From IMG/VR virus record IMGVR_UViG_3300028925_012764, positions 1-23,680 of that record: a stretch of 23,680 nt of DNA; one strand, given 5' to 3'. Below are positions 13,340 to 20,470 of the stretch, piece after piece (within the stretch, counting starts at the first letter, position 1; the number at the start of each line of letters is the position of its first letter). Made by a program: the position numbers and the translations under genes. The notes beneath the pieces were generated by a model. It was not told where the DNA came from. It made no database searches and saw only the letters and a list, made by a program, of their open reading frames with translations. The stretch is from a virus.

Positions 13340-13737
13340 ATGAGTCTCAATTTCGAAAATGGGCAGTAACCGCTATTAGAAAGGTAGGCGGCCATGCTTC
13401 GTCTGTCGAATCCCACGCCACGAGCCCAGGCATACCAGACGTAGATTTTTGCATAGATGGTATATCGGGTCACATTGAACTTAAAGTCTGCAGCAGTAGG
13501 GGCTTAAGACAATCACAAATACTGTGGTTCAAGCAGAGGATTAAAGCCGGAGGGAATCCCTGGATTCTGGTTTATAGTATAGAAAAGGTTTACCTCATAG
13601 CAGGTAAACATTACCAACATGTAATATATATGAATAAAGAGGAAAAAACACAATGGGAAACAACAGCAGTGAAAATTTGGCCGTCGTTGCCGACACCCCA
13701 AGACCTCGCCATTGGCTTGAAGACAAACCAGCCTTAA
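13336..13737 (+). CDS. VRR-NUC-like PD-(D/E)xK nuclease
   Basis: The only in-frame start near the beginning is TTG at 13336, overlapping the datZ stop (TTGA). The conserved helix-1 Glu3 right after it supports that start. The 133-residue product matches the VRR-NUC fold: Glu3, PGIPDVDF (31-38, catalytic Asp35), ELK (48-50, catalytic Glu48 and Lys50), and a Q-x-x-W-F helix (LRQSQILWFKQRIKAGGNPW) with Gln. VRR-NUC enzymes cut branched or flapped DNA structures (for example Holliday junctions) and in phages often accompany SNF2 helicases. One is found here at 4149. The polymerase has no 5' nuclease, so this protein might supply flap or junction cutting. Its last 85 bases overlap mazZ in another frame. 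Confidence 0.87.
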   Translation: MNESQFRKWAVTAIRKVGGHASSVESHATSPGIPDVDFCIDGISGHIELKVCSSRGLRQSQILWFKQRIKAGGNPWILVYSIEKVYLIAGKHYQHVIYMNKEEKTQWETTAVKIWPSLPTPQDLAIGLKTNQP

Positions 13738-14048
13738 ACTATATGTACGAATTTCCAAACGGAATGGAAGGAATCTGCCGCACTTTGATGATGGGAGAGG
13801 GCAAATACACTAGGGGGGAGTGGAAGGGTGATAGTAACACCAGATACGCCAGGCTTTCAATTATAGATTCAATGAATCGCCATTTAATGGCAAGTGAAAA
13901 CGGGGAGAGGGCAGACCCGGAATCGGGCCTGGACCATTTATATCATGTAGCTGTAAACGCCTTAATGCTGGCCGAAAAATATGGGGTCCAACCTCAGACC
14001 CTCAGCCAAGCATACCCATGGCCCACAGACAGTTCCGAATCAGATTAA
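13653..14048 (+). CDS. mazZ: MazZ-like dATP/dGTP diphosphohydrolase (DUF5664 type)
   Basis: AAAGAGGAAAAAA precedes the ATG. The 131-residue protein carries the DUF5664 pattern (now named dATP/dGTP diphosphohydrolase, N-terminal): KPALNYMYEFPNGMEGICR (25-43), GEGKYTRGEW (48-57), RLSIIDSMNRHLMA (67-80) and DPESGLDHLYHVAVNALML (88-106). Conserved acids and His (Glu49, His77, Asp88, Asp94, His95) can bind metal. MazZ in known Z-phages converts dGTP to dGMP, the PurZ substrate, and can also degrade dATP. It is the last gene of the rightward operon and overlaps the nuclease gene by 85 bases, an unusually long overlap. The C-terminal tail (PWPTDSSESD) is probably disordered. Confidence 0.87.
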   Translation: MGNNSSENLAVVADTPRPRHWLEDKPALNYMYEFPNGMEGICRTLMMGEGKYTRGEWKGDSNTRYARLSIIDSMNRHLMASENGERADPESGLDHLYHVAVNALMLAEKYGVQPQTLSQAYPWPTDSSESD

Positions 14049-14049
14049 A

Positions 14050-14490
14050 CTATTTTAACTTAATTCCACCCAGCTTGCCAGACACCAATTTGGTGAGCAA
14101 ACCCCTCAACCCGAATTTAACCACATATACGCCAATTATCAAGTATTGATACCATTCGGGCATAGCAGCAAAAGATTCAAATGCTGCTGTAACCTCAGCT
14201 TGATACCCTAAAAATGACGCTCCCACCGGGACCAACAACAAAGCTATCATGATATCATCTACATAACTTTTATCCATTTGCTGCATGGCTATGTAGTCTA
14301 GATTGTAGTCCTGGGTTTGTCCATTATCTGCTAGTTTGTGTGCTGCTTTAGCTCCTGCTACCTTAACGTCTGCATCGGCTTCAATAGCTATAATAGCTGC
14401 CGCTGACTTAGCTTTGGCTACTTGGTTCTTACCTTCAAGGTATGTGCTACCTAAACTGGCTATTGGATTTAAGAAACTTAAAAAGCTCAT
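14050..14490 (-). CDS. Putative holin (two membrane segments)
   Basis: AAGGATTAATT precedes the ATG. The 146-residue product has an amphipathic, Ala-rich N-terminal half (residues 18-52) and two likely membrane segments at about 80-97 (DIMIALLLVPVGASFLGY) and 113-130 (WYQYLIIGVYVVKFGLRG). It ends with a basic tail (LTKLVSGKLGGIKLK). It directly follows the M15 endolysin gene in reading order, the usual place for a holin. The layout, with a long soluble part before the membrane segments, is like the three-segment phage holins of the GTA type, but I cannot assign it to a family. It is the last gene of the late operon and its stop is one base from that of mazZ on the other strand. Confidence 0.8.
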   Translation of the reverse strand: MSFLSFLNPIASLGSTYLEGKNQVAKAKSAAAIIAIEADADVKVAGAKAAHKLADNGQTQDYNLDYIAMQQMDKSYVDDIMIALLLVPVGASFLGYQAEVTAAFESFAAMPEWYQYLIIGVYVVKFGLRGLLTKLVSGKLGGIKLK

Positions 14491-14492
14491 AA

Positions 14493-14879
14493 TTAATCCT
14501 TGATTTCAAAATGTGGATAATCTTGCCATGATTTCCATAAACCACCCCACTTAAGCTCATAGCCTAGTTGGGCCGAGGCTTGTAACATGGCTGCGGCACA
14601 AACACTAAGATGAAGTTTGTCCCAACTAGCCTTCCCGTCAACATACGCATACAGATCAACGGCCTTCCCACTTTGGTGATATGACTTATTATTAACCCCG
14701 TCTGTTTTTGACACGCCATCAGCGAACAATTTGGCTTGCTGGTCGGTAGTGCGAAGCCCACCAGTAGAGGGAATACCAAAATCAATAGGGCTAATCGTAA
14801 TAGCGAGGTCTGCAATATCAATGAGTCTTCCATCCACGCCTACCAAATTATTTATACTATTTTTGCCTAGTTTAAACAT
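14493..14879 (-). CDS. M15-family peptidase endolysin
   Basis: AGGAG stands 9 bases before the ATG. The 128-residue product has the zinc peptidase pattern of the M15C / VanY-like family: RTTDQQAKLFADGVS (43-57), SYHQSGKAVDLY with zinc ligands His68 and Asp75 (66-77), and WGGLWKSWQDYPHFE with His123 (111-125). It should cut peptide cross-links of peptidoglycan (L-Ala-D-Glu or D-Ala bonds) to lyse the cell at the end of infection. There is no signal peptide, so it depends on a holin, and one is encoded next door. It is the second peptidoglycan hydrolase in the window; SleB at 2945 is the other and cleaves a different bond type. Confidence 0.9.
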   Translation of the reverse strand: MFKLGKNSINNLVGVDGRLIDIADLAITISPIDFGIPSTGGLRTTDQQAKLFADGVSKTDGVNNKSYHQSGKAVDLYAYVDGKASWDKLHLSVCAAAMLQASAQLGYELKWGGLWKSWQDYPHFEIKD

Positions 14880-14881
14880 GC

Positions 14882-15154
14882 CTAACTCCTAAACATTATA
14901 ACCGCACCGCCAACTAAGGCAGCTATTAATAATCTTATAAACCATTCATTAGCACCGCTAGCTTTACCAACTAATGCCAGTTTTATGGCGTGTTGATCTA
15001 TGTTGTCACTATGCTTATTAAGTCGTCTGTCTTGTGTCTCGTTATGAAACAACAGGCCATCAATCTTTGTATCTATTTCCACCAGCTTCACCATCGCCTC
15101 GGCCAGTTTATCTAACTTGGCCTCAAGTCTATCAAACCTTATGTCAGCTTCCAT
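14882..15154 (-). CDS. XhlA-like tail-anchored membrane protein
   Basis: The 90-residue product has an N-terminal coiled coil (RFDRLEAKLDKLAEAMVKLV, about 6-66) and one C-terminal membrane segment at about 68-87 (NEWFIRLLIAALVGGAVIMF). This layout is that of XhlA/hemolysin-like or pinholin-type phage lysis proteins. It may act with the holin or anchor the endolysin. The TAG stop of the upstream gene is only 5 bases before its ATG. It is part of the four-gene membrane/lysis cluster between the fibres and the end of the operon. Confidence 0.78.
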   Translation of the reverse strand: MEADIRFDRLEAKLDKLAEAMVKLVEIDTKIDGLLFHNETQDRRLNKHSDNIDQHAIKLALVGKASGANEWFIRLLIAALVGGAVIMFRS

Positions 15155-15159
15155 TTTAT

Positions 15160-15591
15160 CTATCTCAAGTAGAGTGCAACACCAAATGCTGCTGCCATAA
15201 TTACGAGTACAATGCCCATTGCTTTAAGGGCAACTGTAACATTTTCTTCAATCGCTTGCTGACGCTTATATTTTTGACGCGCTTTTTCTTTTTCAGCTTC
15301 GCGTAGATCCCTCGTGTATTGTTGTTTAAACGCTAAAAAATCACTGTACCCCTGCAGTCTTTGTTTATTAAGCATATATTTCAGTTCTTCTTCCTGAATC
15401 CTTAACTGCTCTTTAGCCTGGAATGCTTCAAGTACATTACCCGTACCAGCCTCAACTTGCTTGGCTATGGCCTTTTCAGCACCAAAATACTCACCTACGG
15501 CTTTACCAGCCGATAGCAATTCCCCACCATTACTGAGTGTTTGCTTTATCACTTGAAAAGCTGCATTAGCAATGGCTAGTTCTGCTAGCAT
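15160..15591 (-). CDS. Coiled-coil protein with C-terminal membrane segment
   Basis: The start at 15591 (second Met of MGMLAEL) is preferred because GGAGG lies 8 bases upstream; the ATG at 15597 would be only 2 bases from that site. The 143-residue product begins with a hydrophobic-helical segment (MLAELAIANAAFQVIKQTLS) and has a long coiled coil in the middle (AKEQLRIQEEELKYMLNKQR). It ends with a membrane segment (GIVLVIMAAAFGVALYLR). Proteins of this layout recur in lysis or virion blocks of marine phages without an assigned role. The position suits lysis, spanin-like bridging or membrane-associated packaging, all unproven. It lacks a lipoprotein signal. Confidence 0.78.
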   Translation of the reverse strand: MLAELAIANAAFQVIKQTLSNGGELLSAGKAVGEYFGAEKAIAKQVEAGTGNVLEAFQAKEQLRIQEEELKYMLNKQRLQGYSDFLAFKQQYTRDLREAEKEKARQKYKRQQAIEENVTVALKAMGIVLVIMAAAFGVALYLR

Positions 15592-15773
15592 ACCCATAAC
15601 CTCCGTGAATAAAGTTCCAGAGTTATTTCATAAGGTTTTCTTGACGGTTGCACGACCATGTAATCCTGTAACTGATACTCAACGCCAAGTGCCTTTACTG
15701 TATATATTCCGCTTGCGGGTGCTTGAGCAGGCGAAACATGAACAGGGTAAAGTTCAAGTGACGTTGCCCACAC
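15585..15773 (-). CDS. Small hypothetical protein (62 aa), GTG start
   Basis: The GTG start overlaps the TAG stop of the upstream gene (TAGTG), and its own stop overlaps the next start by a few bases. Both are marks of tightly coupled real genes. The 62-residue product reads as a beta-rich fragment (GIYTVKALGVEYQLQDYMVV, then YEITLELYSRRLW). It has no recognised family and no membrane segment. No strong ribosome site is visible; translation probably depends on coupling to the upstream gene. Confidence 0.62.
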   Translation of the reverse strand: MWATSLELYPVHVSPAQAPASGIYTVKALGVEYQLQDYMVVQPSRKPYEITLELYSRRLWVC

Positions 15774-16396
15774 TAAGCATCAACTAAACTTACAAATGCA
15801 GGGTCCACTTCCAGGCTTGGCCAACCATGTGTTGTATTATCGATACTACGATTAACTGTATAGGTTTGAGGGCCATAGGTTTCTGTACCATCGTCTGCTG
15901 TGTGTTTAACTTTGCGAGTCTCAACCATAGGCGTATTCTGATAAACAATGACAGCCGCCAAGTCAGACAAAGCAGCAATGGCACTTTCTTTAGTATCCAT
16001 TTCTGTATAGATTGCGGTGGCGTGAGTAGCTATAGCTGATGGTACTGCTGTGCCACCTTTAGCTGCTCTGCTCCAGTACCAATCTACACTGCCCTGCAAT
16101 GAGCCAGCTACTGATTTAACTGTGGCTAGCATATTAGTCTTGAGTGTTGCCACATCTTTATCAATGGCTGCATAAGTGCCTAATATTTCACCATCAACTT
16201 CAGTGCGAGTTAATGCGCCTTGGTTGTAATACCTTTGGTCAAGTCTAGTCTCGCTGTAAGGCTTAATGCCAATGGCAGCTAGTTCTTCTTTTGACCAGAG
16301 TACAAAGATATTGCGGGGATACTGGGTATCTCCAATCGTTAAACCTCTGGCCTTGTTTACTACAAATCCTGCTTCTGTATTTCCAACGAACCACAT
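15773..16396 (-). CDS. Tail-fibre-associated protein, DUF4376-like
   Basis: AGGAG stands 9 bases before the ATG. The 207-residue product has an N-terminal domain (to about residue 70) with the segment TIGDTQYPRNIFVLWSKEEL, AAIGIKPYSETR, and a long helical middle (LKTNMLATVKSVAGSLQGSV). It resembles DUF4376-type proteins often encoded just after phage tail fibres, which may act as fibre assembly chaperones or fibre-tip domains. The likeness is by pattern only. It sits 30 bases downstream of the LamG fibre gene in the same operon. Confidence 0.8.
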   Translation of the reverse strand: MWFVGNTEAGFVVNKARGLTIGDTQYPRNIFVLWSKEELAAIGIKPYSETRLDQRYYNQGALTRTEVDGEILGTYAAIDKDVATLKTNMLATVKSVAGSLQGSVDWYWSRAAKGGTAVPSAIATHATAIYTEMDTKESAIAALSDLAAVIVYQNTPMVETRKVKHTADDGTETYGPQTYTVNRSIDNTTHGWPSLEVDPAFVSLVDA

Positions 16397-16426
16397 AGTG
16401 TATTCTCCTAAATTGTGATTGCCATG

Positions 16427-19400
16427 TTATCGGGCGTTTGAATGTTTAAATGGCATTTCTGCTATTGCATAAAATATGTATGTAACACCAGAGGCGTTAA
16501 AATCTGCATTGGCGAATCGCCACTTGAAGCCATTAGATAAAAGGTCTAGGAATACAGGGTTTGACGCATCCTCTGCCGCACTACTGTTTGGCAATAAAAT
16601 GTAACTTGAACTGTTATACCCTGATCTTCGATTATCAAATATATTCCAGTCTGCCGCTGCAATGCTTTTGACTAAAACCATAGCTGGCCTAAATCCTAAA
16701 TTTATAAACGCACCATCAACCACGCCAGAGCCTCCAGTTCCAACAAATGAACCGACCTTCGAGTAGCCGTCAACGCTGTGGAAGCAGTAGGCTATTAGGT
16801 TACTGCTGCTTCTGTTTACATCAGCCAAACTTCCTAAATTAAATACAGTTGATGTTGGGGCCGTATCATTCCACGCTGTGTTTGTATCTCCCTTTGCATC
16901 TGAACGATCTAAAATTATAAAGTCTGTTTGAGGATCGCTGGCTAGTCCATCGTGATAAACTAACCAAACGTCTGTGACATTACGATTCTTAACAATTAGC
17001 ATCTCAGGCGCAGATGCCAGACCATGTCCCACTGTGGCGTTAGCACCCGTACCCGTATAACTAACAATACTAAAGCCAGCACTAGGGTTAGCAGACACAC
17101 TAGAAGTGATTGTGCCGTTGGTGTTAGATGAGGCTGAACCGCCAGCTTTCCAGTTCCATGCTGCATAGGTAGCATTATTATCGTTGAATCCATAACCAGC
17201 AGCATCGACCCCAAGGCTAAATCCGTCAGAACTAAATGCTGTAACTTTATCATCTTGTGCGCCATATTGATTTTCAGTAGAAACAGTATTAGGCTGGATT
17301 GCTTTACCACCTCCACGGACGCTATCAACACTTACATGATTACTGGTTGTTGATCTGGTTTTAAGCCAAATAAAATCGGGCTGAAAGCCTACTCCAGAAA
17401 TTACTTTATTTTGCCGTGTGCCCGTATAAAGCACAGTATTAAAATGCTCACTAGGTATCACATCAACCGATGGAAGGTTGCTTGTACATAACGCTAAGAA
17501 GCCAGACGGGGGCTGGTAAAAAAAGTCACCAATTCCACCTGAGTCTTGTTTGCCTTGTGGGGTTTTCGCTCCTGCAAAACTTGAGTCAGAGCCAAAGTTA
17601 ATTCTTATATCTGATCCTGTGCCAGTGTAAATACCAGCAAACGGAACGATACCACCGCCTGTTTGAGTGAGCCAATCCGAATCAAAAGTTGCTTGTGGGT
17701 TTGAACCAGTTGCAGGATTACCACTGTTAAAATAAGTACCACTAGCATTTGTAAACCATGCTTTGCCAGCATCAGCATCTATAGCAAAACCGATGACGCT
17801 TATACCTGTTTGACTAGACAATCCAGTTGCGCTAGTAGCTGTCCAAGCTGGCGTTCTAACTCCACCATTATTTGAAATAAACAAGAATTTATCTGTAGAG
17901 TTTGTTGCTCCTGAATTAGCGTAGCTCTGCGAGATTGGTGCTAGACCAATTTCAGGGTTACTCCCAGCCGTATAATAAATCTCAAAATAAAACTTACCAG
18001 ACGAAATAGCCATATTACCAGCACCACCTCTGTCGTTTGAGGTTTGCGTTAATTTAGTGTTACCTTCTGATAAAACTGCTGCGGCTGGTAAGTTTAAAGG
18101 ATTCCAAATTGCAAAGTTATTGGTCGGGCTGTCAACCATCACATCAGATTCAGTCAGGCCACCCTCGCTTGTCCAATCGTTGTTGTTGCCACTCTGATCT
18201 AACCAGTAAGCGTACTCACGGGTGTCAGCAAATGCCATGTAGATGTAAGTGCCGCCTGAAGCGTTTGTTCCACCACTAGTTGAGGTAAGCTGAAACCCGT
18301 TGGCACTAAAATTAACTGTATTGTTGCCACTTGTAGCCTCTGCATCAGCTTCGTTTGGCTGTAAAACACTATTTACAGGATTGTTAGGATTACGAGTGTT
18401 ATCGTACATCCTCCAATTTTCTACTCCATTACTACGTCTAATAATAACGAAAGCTGGCGGGAAGCCTAGCGTCACTATTGGGCCTGTAGCATTTCCGTTT
18501 CCAGAGTATGAAGAAAATTTTGAATAGCCTGTGACGCTGTGAAATGCGTACGCTATGTAAGTTGCACCATTGCTGTTAGTGTCTGAATTTGCGCCAACGC
18601 CAATAGTAGTAGCTGTATTCCCTTGAAATCCAGTTGTTTCCTGATCTGCTGCGGCTGAAGTGTTTAGGGACAGAAAAGCACTATTATTTGACCCATCACC
18701 ATACACGGCTTGAATAACTGAACCGCCCACTTTCCAAGGTGCGGCTGTCGTTCTGCTTTTGACTATAACAATTTCAGGCGTAGATCCTAAACCATGCCCT
18801 AATTTGGTATTATTTGTGGCATTACCTGTCCAACTGACTATAGATTGCCCATAGGTGGTGTTAGCCCTGACACTGGTTGTGATTGTACCATCGGTATTAG
18901 AGGCTGTCGTGCTGCCCATGTCCCAGTTCCATGCAACATAGGCTCTGCCGTTCGTGTTTACGTCACCGCCGCCGCCGCCACTATCTAAACTAAACCCGTC
19001 TGTCTGCCATCCTGCAAAACCGTTATTAGTTGTTGCTTCCACAGTAGTCGCATTGGTTACTAACCTTGCAGAAGCACCTCTGACTGTATCGTAAAGTTGA
19101 TGATTACCCGCCTCACTTCTGACTTTAAACCAGCTCATATCTGGAGAAAAACCTGTCCCGCCTATATAATTTGACGCACCCGTTCCCTCATAAACCACTG
19201 TAGAAAAACCTTCAACAGAATAGTCCTGCTTGAACGGCAGATAGAAACCATTGGTTCCGTATGTGCCAGCGTACTCAATGGGATTCCACTCCCCGTATTT
19301 CCCTGTCTCACCAAGGCTATCAGGCGTCAGTGCTTGTCCGTCAATGAAGTTTACTTCGCCTATGTAACAGTCTAAGGTTTGTACACCTCCGTTATACCAT

Positions 19401-19885
19401 TTGCCAATGGTATGTAAAGCTGTACTATTAATTTCTCTATCAGCAGTGCCGGGATAGTTGCTTCTATTGTCTGTGGCAAAAGATGTTACTTCTTCCCCGT
19501 TAACGTACAAATTATAGAAAGGAGAATTTGTAGACGATTTTAAGACAATGTGATACCAAGCACTAGGGTCACGATAAACAGCATTAGTATAGAATGATGT
19601 ATTTGCACCATTAGTCCAACATCGTAGTTGGTCACTAGTGTGAAAATATAAAGAAAACGCAGGGTCACCTGCTACTAGCCCCACTGAAATAATAGGTCTT
19701 TCAAGGCCCATATTCCCACGTTTAACCCAAGCACTAAAAGTCCAAGTCTTAAGATTACCAGCACTTGATGGAGTGCGGCTAAGATATGAACCATCATCGT
19801 CATTAAACCTAAGACTCTGCTCAATCTCAAACTCACCGCCAGCACCACTAGCCCCTAATAATTGATTCTCGTTAAGTACACTCAT
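16427..19885 (-). CDS. Giant tail fibre with LamG, SPRY-like and duplicated beta modules
   Basis: The start at 19885 overlaps the stop of the upstream gene (TAATG). The 1152-residue protein has a modular lectin-like build: a LamG/concanavalin-like domain (about 25-195, SLRFNDDDGSYLSRTPSS and the segment FSAWVKRG), then beta modules of types A, B and C (VVYEGTGASN, SIVSWTGNATNN, GYSKFSSYSGNG). A SPRY-like domain follows (about 620-795, GKFYFEIYYTAGSNPEIGL), then a second set of A, B and C modules (VLYTGTRQNK, FSIVSYTGTGAN, GYSKVGSFVGTGG). These folds bind surface sugars or proteins, so this is the main host-recognition candidate. The C-terminal part (FKWRFANADFNASGVTYIFY) forms the fibre end. 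Internal duplication is also visible at DNA level. Confidence 0.9.
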   Translation of the reverse strand: MSVLNENQLLGASGAGGEFEIEQSLRFNDDDGSYLSRTPSSAGNLKTWTFSAWVKRGNMGLERPIISVGLVAGDPAFSLYFHTSDQLRCWTNGANTSFYTNAVYRDPSAWYHIVLKSSTNSPFYNLYVNGEEVTSFATDNRSNYPGTADREINSTALHTIGKWYNGGVQTLDCYIGEVNFIDGQALTPDSLGETGKYGEWNPIEYAGTYGTNGFYLPFKQDYSVEGFSTVVYEGTGASNYIGGTGFSPDMSWFKVRSEAGNHQLYDTVRGASARLVTNATTVEATTNNGFAGWQTDGFSLDSGGGGGDVNTNGRAYVAWNWDMGSTTASNTDGTITTSVRANTTYGQSIVSWTGNATNNTKLGHGLGSTPEIVIVKSRTTAAPWKVGGSVIQAVYGDGSNNSAFLSLNTSAAADQETTGFQGNTATTIGVGANSDTNSNGATYIAYAFHSVTGYSKFSSYSGNGNATGPIVTLGFPPAFVIIRRSNGVENWRMYDNTRNPNNPVNSVLQPNEADAEATSGNNTVNFSANGFQLTSTSGGTNASGGTYIYMAFADTREYAYWLDQSGNNNDWTSEGGLTESDVMVDSPTNNFAIWNPLNLPAAAVLSEGNTKLTQTSNDRGGAGNMAISSGKFYFEIYYTAGSNPEIGLAPISQSYANSGATNSTDKFLFISNNGGVRTPAWTATSATGLSSQTGISVIGFAIDADAGKAWFTNASGTYFNSGNPATGSNPQATFDSDWLTQTGGGIVPFAGIYTGTGSDIRINFGSDSSFAGAKTPQGKQDSGGIGDFFYQPPSGFLALCTSNLPSVDVIPSEHFNTVLYTGTRQNKVISGVGFQPDFIWLKTRSTTSNHVSVDSVRGGGKAIQPNTVSTENQYGAQDDKVTAFSSDGFSLGVDAAGYGFNDNNATYAAWNWKAGGSASSNTNGTITSSVSANPSAGFSIVSYTGTGANATVGHGLASAPEMLIVKNRNVTDVWLVYHDGLASDPQTDFIILDRSDAKGDTNTAWNDTAPTSTVFNLGSLADVNRSSSNLIAYCFHSVDGYSKVGSFVGTGGSGVVDGAFINLGFRPAMVLVKSIAAADWNIFDNRRSGYNSSSYILLPNSSAAEDASNPVFLDLLSNGFKWRFANADFNASGVTYIFYAIAEMPFKHSNAR
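17020..17170 (-). repeat. Diverged internal repeat of fibre gene, copy 1
   Basis: Copy 1 (about 17020-17170) and copy 2 (about 18790-18940) share order and many bases: ACCATGYCC, a long middle stretch, GTGATTGTRCC and CAGTTCCATG, about 1.77 kb apart. They encode equivalent beta modules of the LamG fibre (type B, FSIVSYTGTGAN and SIVSWTGNATNN). Such repeats can recombine and shuffle fibre modules. Confidence 0.7.
18790..18940 (-). repeat. Diverged internal repeat of fibre gene, copy 2
   Basis: This is the second copy of the module described at 17020-17170, in the same orientation, within the N-terminal half of the fibre (roughly residues 315-365). Confidence 0.7.
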
Positions 19886-20469
19886 TATTTCACATCCAAT
19901 GAAACCACTGCATGAATTTTAGTTGCTGCTGCTACCACATAATCTATTCTATCAACTGCTGCGGCTGTAGTGCTAAGTGTGGGGGCAGTGCCACCTACAA
20001 ACTTAAAGTTAGCTCCATAAGCTAATGTGCGTGAGCCTGTTCCGTCTTGTGTGATGAATATAGAACCAGACTGACCAGCGACAGTGTTGGTGGGATTAGC
20101 TAATGTGCGGTTGCCAGCTAGGGTGACTGAGTAGTTGTTGCTCAATGCTAGGTTAGTGGCAATGCTAGTTGCATCTGTCAGGGCAGTAACCTCACCACGC
20201 TGACCGGCTGTAAATGTTTGAGCGGATGCCAACGCTGCATGGCCTAAGTTGGCAGTGGCAAGCGTCCCTAGAGACACCCAGGCATTATTCGCTGCGTTCC
20301 TTTGCTTAAGTAAGCCAGTATTAGTATCAACCCACCACATATAGGCAAACTTGGCCGAGGGCTCAGAAGATGAACTATTATTACTAGTTACTGCACCTAG
20401 GATAGTGTTGAGTTCAGCGCGGAAAGCCGCGCCTGATTGGTTCCCTAATACATAGTCAGCGTTTGACAT
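19885..20469 (-). CDS. Tail fibre / minor structural protein (194 aa)
   Basis: AGGAG lies 10 bases upstream of the ATG. The 194-residue product starts with MSNADYVLGNQSGAAFRAEL, a start typical of phage fibre proteins. It then has a Ser-rich spacer (NNSSSSEPSAKFAYMWWVDT), the segment TGLLKQRNAANNAWVSLGTL, and repeated Ala/Thr beta turns ending RTLAYGANFKFVGGTAP. This is the usual build of a small fibre or fibre-tip attachment protein encoded between tail tip and long fibre. It probably links the 848-residue tail tip to the LamG fibre. A role by position and composition is inferred; no specific family was identified. Confidence 0.85.
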   Translation of the reverse strand: MSNADYVLGNQSGAAFRAELNTILGAVTSNNSSSSEPSAKFAYMWWVDTNTGLLKQRNAANNAWVSLGTLATANLGHAALASAQTFTAGQRGEVTALTDATSIATNLALSNNYSVTLAGNRTLANPTNTVAGQSGSIFITQDGTGSRTLAYGANFKFVGGTAPTLSTTAAAVDRIDYVVAAATKIHAVVSLDVK

Positions 20470-20470
20470 T

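Noticed and set aside
13589-13615. TTTACC, GGTAAA, TTACC inverted-repeat cluster and AT-rich TAATATATA before mazZ
   Set aside because: It lies inside the nuclease coding region, the stems are short (5-6 bp) and no good -35 box lies at 17 bp. Too weak for an operator or promoter call.
15034-15306. 90-residue rightward frame across the lysis genes
   Set aside because: It is antisense to two good leftward genes, with odd composition and no ribosome site. The same applies to the other rightward frames in 15500-23050.
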